Below, one piece after another: positions 7,857-16,837 of a stretch of DNA of 64,000 bases. The notes under the pieces are model-generated. The model was not told the origin of the DNA, made no database searches, and saw nothing but the letters and a program-made list of their open reading frames with translations. Each line of letters starts with the position of its first letter. The stretch's first letter is position 1. Position numbers and translations under genes: made by a program. Origin of the DNA: Endobugula sp047636495 (GTDB lineage Bacteria; Pseudomonadota; Gammaproteobacteria; Pseudomonadales; Cellvibrionaceae); contig JBLILH010000010.1 in assembly GCA_047636495.1 (NCBI GenBank), positions 1 through 64,000 on the forward strand. The letters are read 5' to 3'.

Positions 7857-10097
7857 TCAGTTTTTTCGTCTTGCCGATGCAATATTCGGCAATTGATTTA
7901 ATCGGGCTAAAATATGACTAAGATGGGCAAAATCACGAATATCAATCGTCACCACCATAGAGACCGTGTTTAGCCCCCTATCCGACAGTGTCTGCATTGC
8001 ACTAATATTAATTCGAGCAGCATCTAATACCGTGGTCACATCTTTTAGCAGACCGCCACGATCATAGGCATCCACAATTACATCCACCGCATAGGTTTGT
8101 GTGGGCGCTTCGCCCCATTCAACTTTAATAATTCTATTGGGTTCGTCTGATGCCAACTGCAGAATATTGCGGCAGTCTTTGCGGTGAATAGACACGCCTT
8201 TACCAAGAGTGATATAGCCGGTAATTTCATCACCGGGCAATGGATTACAACAATGGGCAATGTTAGTGAGTAAATTACCAACGCCATCAATGTAAACATC
8301 CATACCCGCTGTAGTAGGTTTTTTATTGGAAAAATTGATTTCCGTTTGTTCGGGAATAATGGGGGCTAAGAGCTTTTGTGATGCGCGTAAAACTTGCGTA
8401 ATAGTCACATCACCGGAACCTACCTGAGCATATAAATCATCCAGTGATCTCTGCTTTAATGCAGTCAACAGACCTTCGAAATCAACATCTTGTATACCCA
8501 AGCGACGTAGTTCTTTATCTAAAATTGCACGTCCGTCCGCTATGTTTTGATCGCGTGCTTGTTCACCAAACCATTGTCGCACTTTTGCTTTGGCTCGCGA
8601 CGTGTGCAGATAACCCAAGCCATCCATTAACCAATCACGGCTAGGGACGGTTTGCTTACCCGTGAGTACCTCTACCTGATCACCCGTTTTTAACATATGA
8701 TTAAGGGGAACAATACGACCGTTGACTTTCGCACCACGACAACTATGGCCTATTTCGGTATGTACTCGATATGCAAAATCGAGTGGCGTCGCATTAACCG
8801 GTAAATCAATCACGTGACCCTCCGGCGTAAAAAGATACACTCGATCTTGTTCGACATTAGATCCTAGATCATCGGTAAGGCCTTCAACCCCCAGCTCCTC
8901 ATGCCAGTCCAGCACTTGACGCAACCATTCTATTTTTTTCTCGTAGCTATCCACTTGTGCGTCACTGCTATCGGTACCCTTATAACGCCAATGAGAGCAT
9001 ACGCCATACTCGGCTTCTTCATGCATGGCGTGCGAACGAATTTGTACTTCGATCACACGGTTATTAGGCCCGATAACCGCCGTATGGAGTGAGCGATAGC
9101 CATTTTCTTTAGGCGCCGCAATATAATCGTCAAACTCATGGGGGATATTACGCCACAAGGTATGCACGATCCCCAGTACTTCGTAGCAATCTTTAGTCGT
9201 AGGAACAAGAATACGTACCGCGCGAATATCGTACACTTCAGAGAAGCCAATATTTTTACGCTGCATTTTTCGCCAAATACTATAGATGTGCTTAGCACGG
9301 CCATAGACTTCGGCATCAATACTGTTTTTTCGAATTTGAGTTTGTAAGCTCTCAACCACGTAGTCAATATAGTCTTGTCTATCTAAGCGCTTTTCGTCGA
9401 GTAATGTAGCAATACTTTTATAGTCATTCGACATCAAATAACGAAAGCCTAAATCCTCTAACTCCCACTTAACATGACCTATACCTAAACGATGGGCTAA
9501 CGGCGCATAGATATCAAATACTTCACGTGCGACTTTTCGCTTACGCTCTTCTGTGGAATTTTTAACCGCACGAACAGCACAGGTTCTTTCGGCTAACTTG
9601 ATTAATGCAACGCGCACATCATCAATCATCGCAACGAGCATTTTACGCACATTTTCTGTCTGTTCTGCCGAACGCTGCCCGAGTACCGACTCGCCAGAAT
9701 CATTACGTAACTGGCTAATCGCCGCCATACCTACTACACCACTCACTAGGCTTTCGACTATGTCACCATAACGCTTTTTAATATCGGAGAGCGCTATTTT
9801 ACGCTCACGTACACCTCGATAAACCACTGCGGCGATAAGCGCTTCTTGATCTAACTGTAATTCTGCTAAAATGTCGGCCATGTCTAAGCCTGCGATAAAA
9901 CTACTCGCGTGCTGGGACCATAAATTATCTGCGGGGGTGTGCTGTTTCTCGGCTTGCTGAACCAATGTAGCCGCAGTAATCAGCTGCTGTTTAGCAAATT
10001 CGTTGCCTCCTGACACAGCGGTAATATGTTCCGCCCATTGAGGAATGTCTATTTCACCACTCTCATCAAGCGGATAGTCATCTCTAACTTTAACCAT
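7857..10097 (-). CDS. relA: GTP pyrophosphokinase RelA ((p)ppGpp synthetase I)
   Basis: Ribosome-associated stringent-response synthetase that makes (p)ppGpp from ATP and GTP/GDP when uncharged tRNA enters the A site. The 746 residues match E. coli (744). Order: a degenerate HD region (the motif AAVVYRGVRERK lacks the HD-x-x-ED metal site, marking RelA rather than bifunctional SpoT); the synthetase domain with YGRAKHIYSIWRKM and KENGYRSLHTAV; a TGS domain (VYLFTPEGHVIDLP); the zinc-finger/CC region CCNPLPGDEITGY; and a C-terminal ACT domain. The gene begins 9 bp after rlmD, with AGGATAAG as ribosome site, so cysM-rlmD-relA-mazG reads as an operon. Confidence 0.98.
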   Translation of the reverse strand: MVKVRDDYPLDESGEIDIPQWAEHITAVSGGNEFAKQQLITAATLVQQAEKQHTPADNLWSQHASSFIAGLDMADILAELQLDQEALIAAVVYRGVRERKIALSDIKKRYGDIVESLVSGVVGMAAISQLRNDSGESVLGQRSAEQTENVRKMLVAMIDDVRVALIKLAERTCAVRAVKNSTEERKRKVAREVFDIYAPLAHRLGIGHVKWELEDLGFRYLMSNDYKSIATLLDEKRLDRQDYIDYVVESLQTQIRKNSIDAEVYGRAKHIYSIWRKMQRKNIGFSEVYDIRAVRILVPTTKDCYEVLGIVHTLWRNIPHEFDDYIAAPKENGYRSLHTAVIGPNNRVIEVQIRSHAMHEEAEYGVCSHWRYKGTDSSDAQVDSYEKKIEWLRQVLDWHEELGVEGLTDDLGSNVEQDRVYLFTPEGHVIDLPVNATPLDFAYRVHTEIGHSCRGAKVNGRIVPLNHMLKTGDQVEVLTGKQTVPSRDWLMDGLGYLHTSRAKAKVRQWFGEQARDQNIADGRAILDKELRRLGIQDVDFEGLLTALKQRSLDDLYAQVGSGDVTITQVLRASQKLLAPIIPEQTEINFSNKKPTTAGMDVYIDGVGNLLTNIAHCCNPLPGDEITGYITLGKGVSIHRKDCRNILQLASDEPNRIIKVEWGEAPTQTYAVDVIVDAYDRGGLLKDVTTVLDAARINISAMQTLSDRGLNTVSMVVTIDIRDFAHLSHILARLNQLPNIASARRKN

Positions 10098-10106
10098 GTG
10101 TGGTAC

Positions 10107-11714
10107 TTATCCTGTTTTTAATGTCCGCTTTATTTTTGTACTACTCGTTTTTGCACTAGAAACAGATCGTGTTGATTTTTGATGGGTATTGCGAGATATC
10201 TTTCCCTTCTTAAATGAAGGGTCAAGCGTAAAGAGCGCCATAATTTCGACATGGGATGTTTGTGGAAACATATCCATCACGCCTAACTGAGCTAAGCGAT
10301 AACCACTATTGACTAAAATACCGGCATCGCGAGAAAAGGTCGACGAATCACAAGAGACATAGACAATACGCTGTGGTGATAGTTCATTGATTTTTTCACA
10401 AACAGCCTTAGCCCCGGCACGTGGCGGATCAAGCAATAGCGCATCAATAGTCAATGGGGTGATTGTAAAAGCAGAGTTTGCAGAATGTGTGTTGGTAGAA
10501 CTCAGGTCAGAACGTGGGTCTGAACCTACCCCAGAACGTAGTAATGCTGCCCAACTATCTACCGCCGATAAATCCTTCACCATAAACGAAGCGTTGTTTA
10601 TCTGATTCAATTTCGCATTCGCGGTCGCTCGCACAACCATCGGGTTGATACCCTCTATACCTATGACATGTTTTGCACGCAACGCCAAAGGAAGAGAAAA
10701 GTTGCCAATACCACAGAACAAATCAAGAATAACCTCGTCGGACTGAGGGGCCAGCAATTCTATTGCCTGGCGTATCATTTGTTGATTGACGTGATGGTTA
10801 GACTGGATAAAATCTTGTGGGTGAAACTGTAGATTAAGTCGCTTATCGGCGATGATCTCATAGGATAACCTAGGGTCAGCCAACCGCCCTTCTGCATCAT
10901 ATAAACCTGAGCCTTTTTGGGGTTGAAACCATATATTTGCCACAACCGACAAACCATCAAGAAGCAACAATAGGGCCTGTTTATCAACGTTCGTGAGTGA
11001 TCGTATATGTCGAACCACCACACCAATAGCGGTGGCCGTATTCACCAACTCGATATGCGACACTCCCTTCGCGGGGATACGCGACAACCATTCACGCAAT
11101 AGCGGCAACATCGGCTTTAGTGACGAGACCAACACCTCACAACGATCAGTATTCACAATGGCATGGCTATCGGCTTCGCGAAAGCCGAACATGACCTCAC
11201 CTGTTTTCGTATAATCCACGGCTAAACGTACTCGCTGACGATACCGATACTCTTGGTCACTTATAGGGGGCAACACATTATCTGGCACTACTGAAGACCA
11301 GCGAGATAACTGAGACAACACCGTTCGCTGCTTAAATGCAAGCTGACCCTGTATCGGCATATATTGTACTGAACAGCCACCGCAACGAGAAAACACAGGA
11401 CACAAAGGCTCTCGGCGCTGTGGCGAAGCCACTATTAGCTGTCTAACACGTGATTCAATATAACGTGATGAACTATGCGTTACGGTAACCGTCACCGTTT
11501 CATCAACCAACGCGCCATCAATAAATAATGTTTGTCCGTTGACGGTAGCAATGCCACGACCATCATCAGCAAGGCGCTCTACAACGACCTCTTGATCGTG
11601 ATCAATAAAACCTGTCGTCGCTGCTACCCCCGGTTTTCTCCGCGACTTATGCGATGCGGCAGATGATTTACTCTGTTTTCGAGATGCAGGACCTTTATAT
11701 CGAGAAAAAGACAC
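10107..11714 (-). CDS. rlmD: 23S rRNA (uracil-1939-C5)-methyltransferase RlmD
   Basis: SAM-dependent methylation of U1939 in 23S rRNA. A TRAM domain (about 38-95) precedes the iron-sulphur site C105-x5-C111-x2-C114, with a fourth cysteine in TDRCEVL near 193. The SAM-binding segment is EVILDLFCGIGNFSL. The catalytic cysteine is C455 (YVSCDSSTF), followed by the HVE motif. The 535 residues are about 100 longer than E. coli: there is a basic Ser/Arg-rich N-terminal tail (1-32), a Ser/Thr-rich insert around 390-417 and a Lys/Arg-rich C-terminal tail (500-535), which may aid RNA binding. GTG start (11712-11714) lies 3 bases after the cysM stop, with AGGGGCG upstream. Confidence 0.96.
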   Translation of the reverse strand: MSFSRYKGPASRKQSKSSAASHKSRRKPGVAATTGFIDHDQEVVVERLADDGRGIATVNGQTLFIDGALVDETVTVTVTHSSSRYIESRVRQLIVASPQRREPLCPVFSRCGGCSVQYMPIQGQLAFKQRTVLSQLSRWSSVVPDNVLPPISDQEYRYRQRVRLAVDYTKTGEVMFGFREADSHAIVNTDRCEVLVSSLKPMLPLLREWLSRIPAKGVSHIELVNTATAIGVVVRHIRSLTNVDKQALLLLLDGLSVVANIWFQPQKGSGLYDAEGRLADPRLSYEIIADKRLNLQFHPQDFIQSNHHVNQQMIRQAIELLAPQSDEVILDLFCGIGNFSLPLALRAKHVIGIEGINPMVVRATANAKLNQINNASFMVKDLSAVDSWAALLRSGVGSDPRSDLSSTNTHSANSAFTITPLTIDALLLDPPRAGAKAVCEKINELSPQRIVYVSCDSSTFSRDAGILVNSGYRLAQLGVMDMFPQTSHVEIMALFTLDPSFKKGKISRNTHQKSTRSVSSAKTSSTKIKRTLKTG

Positions 11715-11717
11715 GAT

Positions 11718-12728
11718 TTAAGCACGCCCCTTTTTATTAGAAACCGAGGCATCAGAAATCGAGGCGTCAGGTATCGAGATATCAGATACCGATTCTTCAT
11801 TAAACACACCTGAAGACAAATAGCGATCACCTCGATCGCAACCGATCGCCACGATCACTGCGTTTTCAACGGTCTGACTCAACTCCAATGCTGCCGCTAC
11901 CGAACCGCCAGATGAAACGCCCAAGAAGAGGCCTTCTTGTTTAGCCAGCGCTCGCATGGCCACTTCGGCTTTGACTTGACTCATATTCACTGTGAGGTCT
12001 ACATGAGTCGCATCAAAAATGGATGGAACATATGCTTGTGGCCAGCGGCGAATACCCGGGATACTCGCACCTTCTTCTGGCTGCAAACCAATAATCTGAA
12101 TACTCGGATTTTGTTCTTTAAGAAACATCGACGTACCCGTAATGGTGCCAGTAGTTCCCATAGAACTGATAAAATGCGTGACATTACCGTGCGTTTGCTC
12201 CCATATTTCTGGGCCGGTACCTTCGTAATGAGCTAATGGGTTATCCGCATTACCGAACTGATCTAACACTTTACCCTTACCCTCTGCTTGCATTTTTTGC
12301 GCTAAATCCCGCGCACCTTCCATACTCGCTTCAGCACTTACCAGAATCAGTTGCGCGCCATAAGCGGTCATCGCCGCTTTACGTTCAGCAGTGGCGCTGT
12401 CGGGCATAATCAAAATCATACGGTAGCCTTTAATGGCTGCCGCCATTGCCAACGCAATCCCCGTATTACCACTAGTCGCTTCAATCAGCGTATCACCGGG
12501 GCTAATATCACCACGCTCTTGCGCTCGATTAATCATCGATAGCGCTGGGCGGTCTTTCACTGAACCTGCTGGATTATTACCTTCTAATTTCACTAGAATA
12601 GTATTGCCGTTGATATTCGCGCCAAGCAAACGCTGCAAACGCACCAAGGGTGTTTTGCCCACATATTGCTCAATCGTAGGATAGAGGGAAGAAGTAGCCG
12701 AGCTAGAAAAGGAGTGAGCATCATTCAT
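11718..12728 (-). CDS. cysM: Cysteine synthase B
   Basis: PLP enzyme that makes cysteine from O-acetylserine and sulphide or thiosulphate. The PLP lysine is in NPAGSVKDRP, the substrate loop is EATSGNTGIALA, and the phosphate-binding loop is SSMGTTGTITG. I start it at ATG 12726-12728, giving MNDAHSF, with GGCAAGG upstream; a TTG 18 bases earlier is the alternative. The product is about 336 residues, some 30 longer than E. coli. The excess is mainly a C-terminal tail of imperfect pentapeptides (ISIPDA-SISDA-SVSN) encoded by a 15-bp tandem repeat. First gene of the cysM-rlmD-relA-mazG unit and divergent from the BarA-like gene. Confidence 0.95.
   Translation of the reverse strand: MNDAHSFSSSATSSLYPTIEQYVGKTPLVRLQRLLGANINGNTILVKLEGNNPAGSVKDRPALSMINRAQERGDISPGDTLIEATSGNTGIALAMAAAIKGYRMILIMPDSATAERKAAMTAYGAQLILVSAEASMEGARDLAQKMQAEGKGKVLDQFGNADNPLAHYEGTGPEIWEQTHGNVTHFISSMGTTGTITGTSMFLKEQNPSIQIIGLQPEEGASIPGIRRWPQAYVPSIFDATHVDLTVNMSQVKAEVAMRALAKQEGLFLGVSSGGSVAAALELSQTVENAVIVAIGCDRGDRYLSSGVFNEESVSDISIPDASISDASVSNKKGRA
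11736..11793. repeat. 15-bp in-frame repeats in the cysM 3' end
   Basis: Roughly three and a half imperfect copies of a 15-bp unit (GAxxxCGAGGCATCA-like: aaatcgaggcgtcag, gtatcgagatatcag and relatives). Because 15 is a multiple of 3, the repeat stays in frame and encodes the S-[IV]-[SP]-D-[AI] tail of CysM. Confidence 0.75.
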
Positions 12729-12903
12729 AAAAACAAGCCTTGCCAAAATAAGTGGGCTATTTTACCCTTGATCGCATGGCTATAACACAGTGACATGCAA
12801 TTAAGTGGCTGTCTAACGCTTCATCAATGAACGACGCTGATCCTTTAACAGCTATTACCCAACGATTACTTAATTCGAAACATATACACTAGCGAGTGAT
12901 CAC

Positions 12904-14277
12904 ATGATTAGCGAGACGGATACTCATATGCATCAGCCCCCCCATAGAATAACAGCTTATTATTTACTCAACAGCTGCTTTTTAGTGATTAGCGCTACGA
13001 TGTGCTTGCTGACTTATTTTTTAGTGACTCATTTTTATGGAAAATCAGCGCCATTAACTCAGCATTTAGAATTATTTACTCATCAACTAAGCGTTATTTT
13101 ATTCAGCAGCTGTGTCGTTTTCGCTATACTTTCTTGGGTCTGCTTATGGGGTGCTAGCGCATTTAACAGAGCCTTTCATTCTCGAAAAATAGACACCCGA
13201 CAAGAGGTGACGAGAACAACATCCCCACCCATATCTAACGTCACCGAAGAGCAAGCCACAGATAAAAAAACTAGCGACATATGTATTGATAATACAACAA
13301 GTTCTAACGCGACTATTCGTTTACTGATCGTCGATGACAATCCAGCCAACATCATGGTAATTGATAGCTACTTGCGCGCAGGTAATAGGCAAATAATGAC
13401 CGCGACTAGCGGTGAAGACGCACTTCGACTATTTGAAAAAACACCTGCAGACATCATTTTTATGGACATGGAAATGGAGGGGATGAATGGTCCGCAAACA
13501 TTACAACATATTCGCGCACTAGAAAAACAGAACAGTCTTACTCGCACAGCACGCACGCCCATTATTGCGGTAAGCGCGAATAATGCAGTCGATAAAAAAA
13601 TAGATATGCTGCAACAAGGGTTTGACGATTACTTAGCGAAGCCTGTCGACCCAGAAAAACTTAATTGCATCTTGCAGCGATGGCAATTTGTTAATAACAG
13701 AAATGGAGTGGATACGCTTCCCGTATCAACCACACTCACATCGTCAACACATAAGACATCAGCAGAAAAAAAACACAGGGCGGATGCTCCCAGACACTAC
13801 TTTTCTCAACGCAGGCATAATGTTGACCGCCGACGTACTCTGACGAATGATCACAAGGATTTACAGAAAATCGTCAACATCAAGTTGTCATTAGTGCATA
13901 GCAACCATGATAGTCAATTAGCAAAAGACATGTTGGAACTGCTTATTTGCCTGATAAAAAAAGAAAAGCAAATCATTATAGACTTATGCAAAGCCCAAGA
14001 CTGGTCAAAACTGTATCAACTTAATCATAAAATATATGGCGGCAGTTCATATTGCGGCGTCCCCCAATTACAATCCGCCAATAAATCCTTAGGGCGATTA
14101 TTGCAATCGCAGCTCACTACGTCTCAAGCTGGAAAAGACAGCCCGGTCCAACAACAAGCGGGCATAACAAAACCCGATGGAGTAGAGCAAGCGGTTGGCA
14201 CACTCACTAAGGCTATTGACGCTATTATTTTATGGGACGAACAACACGATATCGACATTATTTTCAATATTAATTAG
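12904..14277 (+). CDS. BarA/GacS-like membrane REC-Hpt protein lacking the histidine kinase core
   Basis: 457 residues. Two membrane helices (about 19-41 and 62-85), a hydrophilic linker, a receiver domain (about 138-260) and an Hpt domain (about 325-450). The receiver has acidic residues D144/D145, phosphoacceptor D188 (FMDMEM), S224 and K247 (AKPVD). The Hpt motif NHKIYGGSSYCGVPQL puts the phosphohistidine at H375 and closely resembles BarA (HKLHGSCSYSGVPR). Position beside divergent cysM is also that of barA/gacS. But BarA is TM-HAMP-HisKA-HATPase-REC-Hpt; here no H-box, N, G1 or G2 box is present. It could pass phosphate between a separate kinase and a UvrY/GacA-type regulator, or be a decayed BarA. 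The reading frame is fully open. Confidence 0.85.
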   Translation: MISETDTHMHQPPHRITAYYLLNSCFLVISATMCLLTYFLVTHFYGKSAPLTQHLELFTHQLSVILFSSCVVFAILSWVCLWGASAFNRAFHSRKIDTRQEVTRTTSPPISNVTEEQATDKKTSDICIDNTTSSNATIRLLIVDDNPANIMVIDSYLRAGNRQIMTATSGEDALRLFEKTPADIIFMDMEMEGMNGPQTLQHIRALEKQNSLTRTARTPIIAVSANNAVDKKIDMLQQGFDDYLAKPVDPEKLNCILQRWQFVNNRNGVDTLPVSTTLTSSTHKTSAEKKHRADAPRHYFSQRRHNVDRRRTLTNDHKDLQKIVNIKLSLVHSNHDSQLAKDMLELLICLIKKEKQIIIDLCKAQDWSKLYQLNHKIYGGSSYCGVPQLQSANKSLGRLLQSQLTTSQAGKDSPVQQQAGITKPDGVEQAVGTLTKAIDAIILWDEQHDIDIIFNIN

Positions 14278-14316
14278 CGCTATTCTTACCGGACTATAAA
14301 CACTACCTAAGGCTCG

Positions 14317-15537
14317 CTACTCGACATTATTTTTTCCGCCAGATGACCTTTCAGTATTTTCACGAAACCGCACCAATGCGTTACCACATAACCCTAAACG
14401 AGCTATCGCAGCAGCCAACAGTAATACCACGCCCGCCATCACGAATAATAATTGTGGATTAATCCCCCATAAATAACCGCTCAGCAATGCACCTATGGCG
14501 CCCCCTGCGCCAAAAGTCACCGAACTGTATAGGGCGTTGCCTTGACCTGCGTTCTTACCTTTAAAAAACTGTCGAATCAACTCAATACTGGCTGCGTGAG
14601 CCGCCCCAAAACTAAACGCATGTATGCATTGAGCCAGTAACATCACCCACACAACATCTGCAAAAAACGCCGTTAGAAACCAGCGCATACTGGTGAGTAA
14701 TAAACTCCAAAATAGCAAGTAACTGACTCCCATGGCTGGCATTAGACGATGAATAATCAGAAACAAAATAACTTCAGCGATAACACCCAACGCCCATAAT
14801 AAGCCAATGGTAGTGCGTGTATAACCGTAGCTCTCTAAATACAAGCTAAAAAAGGTGTAATAGGCACCAAAACTCAGTTGCAGAAGGAATGCTGCCATAA
14901 AGAAAGCAATAACAGCAGGCTGTTTAATAATCGCTTTGCATGAAATAGAAACATGGCTGACCTTCCGAGCGGGAGGCTCTGACAACAGCGTACAATTAAT
15001 AGTAATGAGGAATAACAGCACCCATGAAATGGGTATCAAATAAGCGATAGAAACAACATCAAACAAGAAACCCAACGCGGTGACCGATGCAATAAACCCG
15101 ACCGAACCCCATACCCGAACACGGCTATAATGCTGACTATTTTCATCCAGATATTGAATCGTCAAGGTGTCAAATTGTGACAGTACTGCGTTCCAAAAAA
15201 AACTGTAAAGAAAGGTAATAATTAAGATAGGGAGTAGTGCTTGCCAAAAGAATAGACCGGCAAAAAATAATGTAGCAAGGCCCAAGCCTACGCCAATAAT
15301 CAATAATCGCTTACCGGTACGATCACAAATCCACCCCCATAAATTAGGGGCAACAATTTTAGTCCCCATTAATACCGCGTTAACTAGGCCAATAGCATAA
15401 GCCGTCAAACCGATATCAGATAGATATAAACTAAGGTAAGGACTGAGTGCGCCCACCAGCGCAAAGTAAAAAAAATAAAAGCCAGACAGGCGCCAGTAGG
15501 GAATGCTCGATAATCCAACCATTAATACATTACCCAA
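14317..15537 (-). CDS. Major facilitator superfamily transporter (HcaT/MFS_1-like)
   Basis: 406 residues with about 12 hydrophobic membrane spans. It begins with the YWRLSGFYFFYFALVGA segment typical of the HcaT/nucleoside-symporter-like MFS branch. The cytoplasmic loop between helices 2 and 3 carries the MFS motif as NLWGWICDRTGKRLL. The substrate is not evident; the E. coli relative HcaT is linked to phenylpropionate uptake, but many homologues sit beside aroC without known substrate. It lies 70 bp downstream of aroC in the same direction, an order also seen in other Pseudomonas-like genomes. Confidence 0.85.
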   Translation of the reverse strand: MGNVLMVGLSSIPYWRLSGFYFFYFALVGALSPYLSLYLSDIGLTAYAIGLVNAVLMGTKIVAPNLWGWICDRTGKRLLIIGVGLGLATLFFAGLFFWQALLPILIITFLYSFFWNAVLSQFDTLTIQYLDENSQHYSRVRVWGSVGFIASVTALGFLFDVVSIAYLIPISWVLLFLITINCTLLSEPPARKVSHVSISCKAIIKQPAVIAFFMAAFLLQLSFGAYYTFFSLYLESYGYTRTTIGLLWALGVIAEVILFLIIHRLMPAMGVSYLLFWSLLLTSMRWFLTAFFADVVWVMLLAQCIHAFSFGAAHAASIELIRQFFKGKNAGQGNALYSSVTFGAGGAIGALLSGYLWGINPQLLFVMAGVVLLLAAAIARLGLCGNALVRFRENTERSSGGKNNVE

Positions 15538-15608
15538 ACCGCCGCTGACTGATTAGCTTCTGACACTGACTGTGAGTCACTTACCCTGAATCGCTTATTA
15601 ATAACCGA

Positions 15609-16715
15609 CTATTGATCGTCGGCTTGAGCGGGAATAATAGGAATATTATGTGAGACATCACCATTTTGGCCTCGATGGCGCAACAAATGGTCTATTAGCA
15701 CCAACGCTGTCATCGCTTCTGCAATAGGGGTAGCGCGAATACCCACACACGGGTCATGTCGACCTTTGGTAACGATTTCTACCGGCTCACCATTTACATC
15801 GATACTGCGCCCAGGAATATGTAGGCTAGAGGTCGGCTTTAACGCAATGTGCGCGATGAGATCTTGGCCTGTTGATATGCCACCTAGTACGCCACCCGCA
15901 TTATTGGATAAAAATCCTTCTGGAATGATTTCGTCACGGTGTTCTGTGCCTTTCTGGCTCACCACGTCAAAACCTGCGCCGATTTCCACACCTTTAACCG
16001 CATTAATACTCATCAAACCGTGAGCCAAATCGGCGTCAAGACGATCAAAAATAGGTTCCCCTAGTCCTGGAATCATTCCACTCGCAACCACAGAAATTTT
16101 TGCGCCAACAGAATTACCTGATTTACGCAATGCCTGCATATACGCTTCCATCTCTGGCACTTTGTTGACGTCAGGACAAAAGAATGGATTGTTATGCACT
16201 TCATCCCAATCATGCCGTTCTGCTTTAATAGGGCCGAGCTGAGACAGATAACCACGTATCAATATACCGCAATGTTCAAGCAAATACTTTTTCGCAATCG
16301 CGCCAGCAGCTACTCGCATAGCTGTTTCACGCGCCGATGAACGGCCACCACCACGGTAATCGCGCACGCCGTACTTTTGCATATAAGGATAATCTGCATG
16401 AGCCGGGCGAAATTGATCTTTAATATTGCCGTAATCTTTAGAGCGTTGGTCGGTATTTTCTATCAATAGACCAATAGGCGTTCCAGTGGTTTTACCTTCA
16501 AAAACACCCGATAAAATTTTCACCTGATCTGGTTCTTTACGTTGAGTTTCATAACGGTTTTTACCCGGACGACGGCGATCAAGGTCACCTTGTAAGTCGG
16601 CTTCGGTCAATGCCAAACCTGGGGGACAACCATCGACAATACACCCTAAAGCAATGCCGTGACTTTCACCAAACGTGGTGGTGGTAAATAATTTTCCAAA
16701 ACTGTTGCCTGACAT
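15609..16715 (-). CDS. aroC: Chorismate synthase
   Basis: Last step of the shikimate pathway: converts EPSP to chorismate with reduced FMN as cofactor. The three family signatures are visible: GESHGIALGCIVDGCP at the N-terminus, the G-x-R-S-S-A-R-E-T-A-x-R block (GRSSARETAMRVAAGA), and R-H-D-P-C-V-G-I-R near the C-terminus. The 368 residues match the family. ATG start with an AGG-type site 10 bases upstream. Lies between prmB and the MFS gene, all in one direction. Confidence 0.97.
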   Translation of the reverse strand: MSGNSFGKLFTTTTFGESHGIALGCIVDGCPPGLALTEADLQGDLDRRRPGKNRYETQRKEPDQVKILSGVFEGKTTGTPIGLLIENTDQRSKDYGNIKDQFRPAHADYPYMQKYGVRDYRGGGRSSARETAMRVAAGAIAKKYLLEHCGILIRGYLSQLGPIKAERHDWDEVHNNPFFCPDVNKVPEMEAYMQALRKSGNSVGAKISVVASGMIPGLGEPIFDRLDADLAHGLMSINAVKGVEIGAGFDVVSQKGTEHRDEIIPEGFLSNNAGGVLGGISTGQDLIAHIALKPTSSLHIPGRSIDVNGEPVEIVTKGRHDPCVGIRATPIAEAMTALVLIDHLLRHRGQNGDVSHNIPIIPAQADDQ

Positions 16716-16837
16716 AGTGCACTCAATACCTTTATGCTAACCAGTAACCTCCTTTGTGGAGAGTGCTACTGTGGAAATTTTATCATCTACCGTCAATGCC
16801 AATAACGACACAATCGATAAGATTTATTATACGGGAT

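Noticed and set aside
14317..15537. Assigning the MFS protein a substrate such as phenylpropionate
   Set aside because: Similarity to HcaT is only at the level of fold and general motifs, and no aromatic catabolism genes are nearby.
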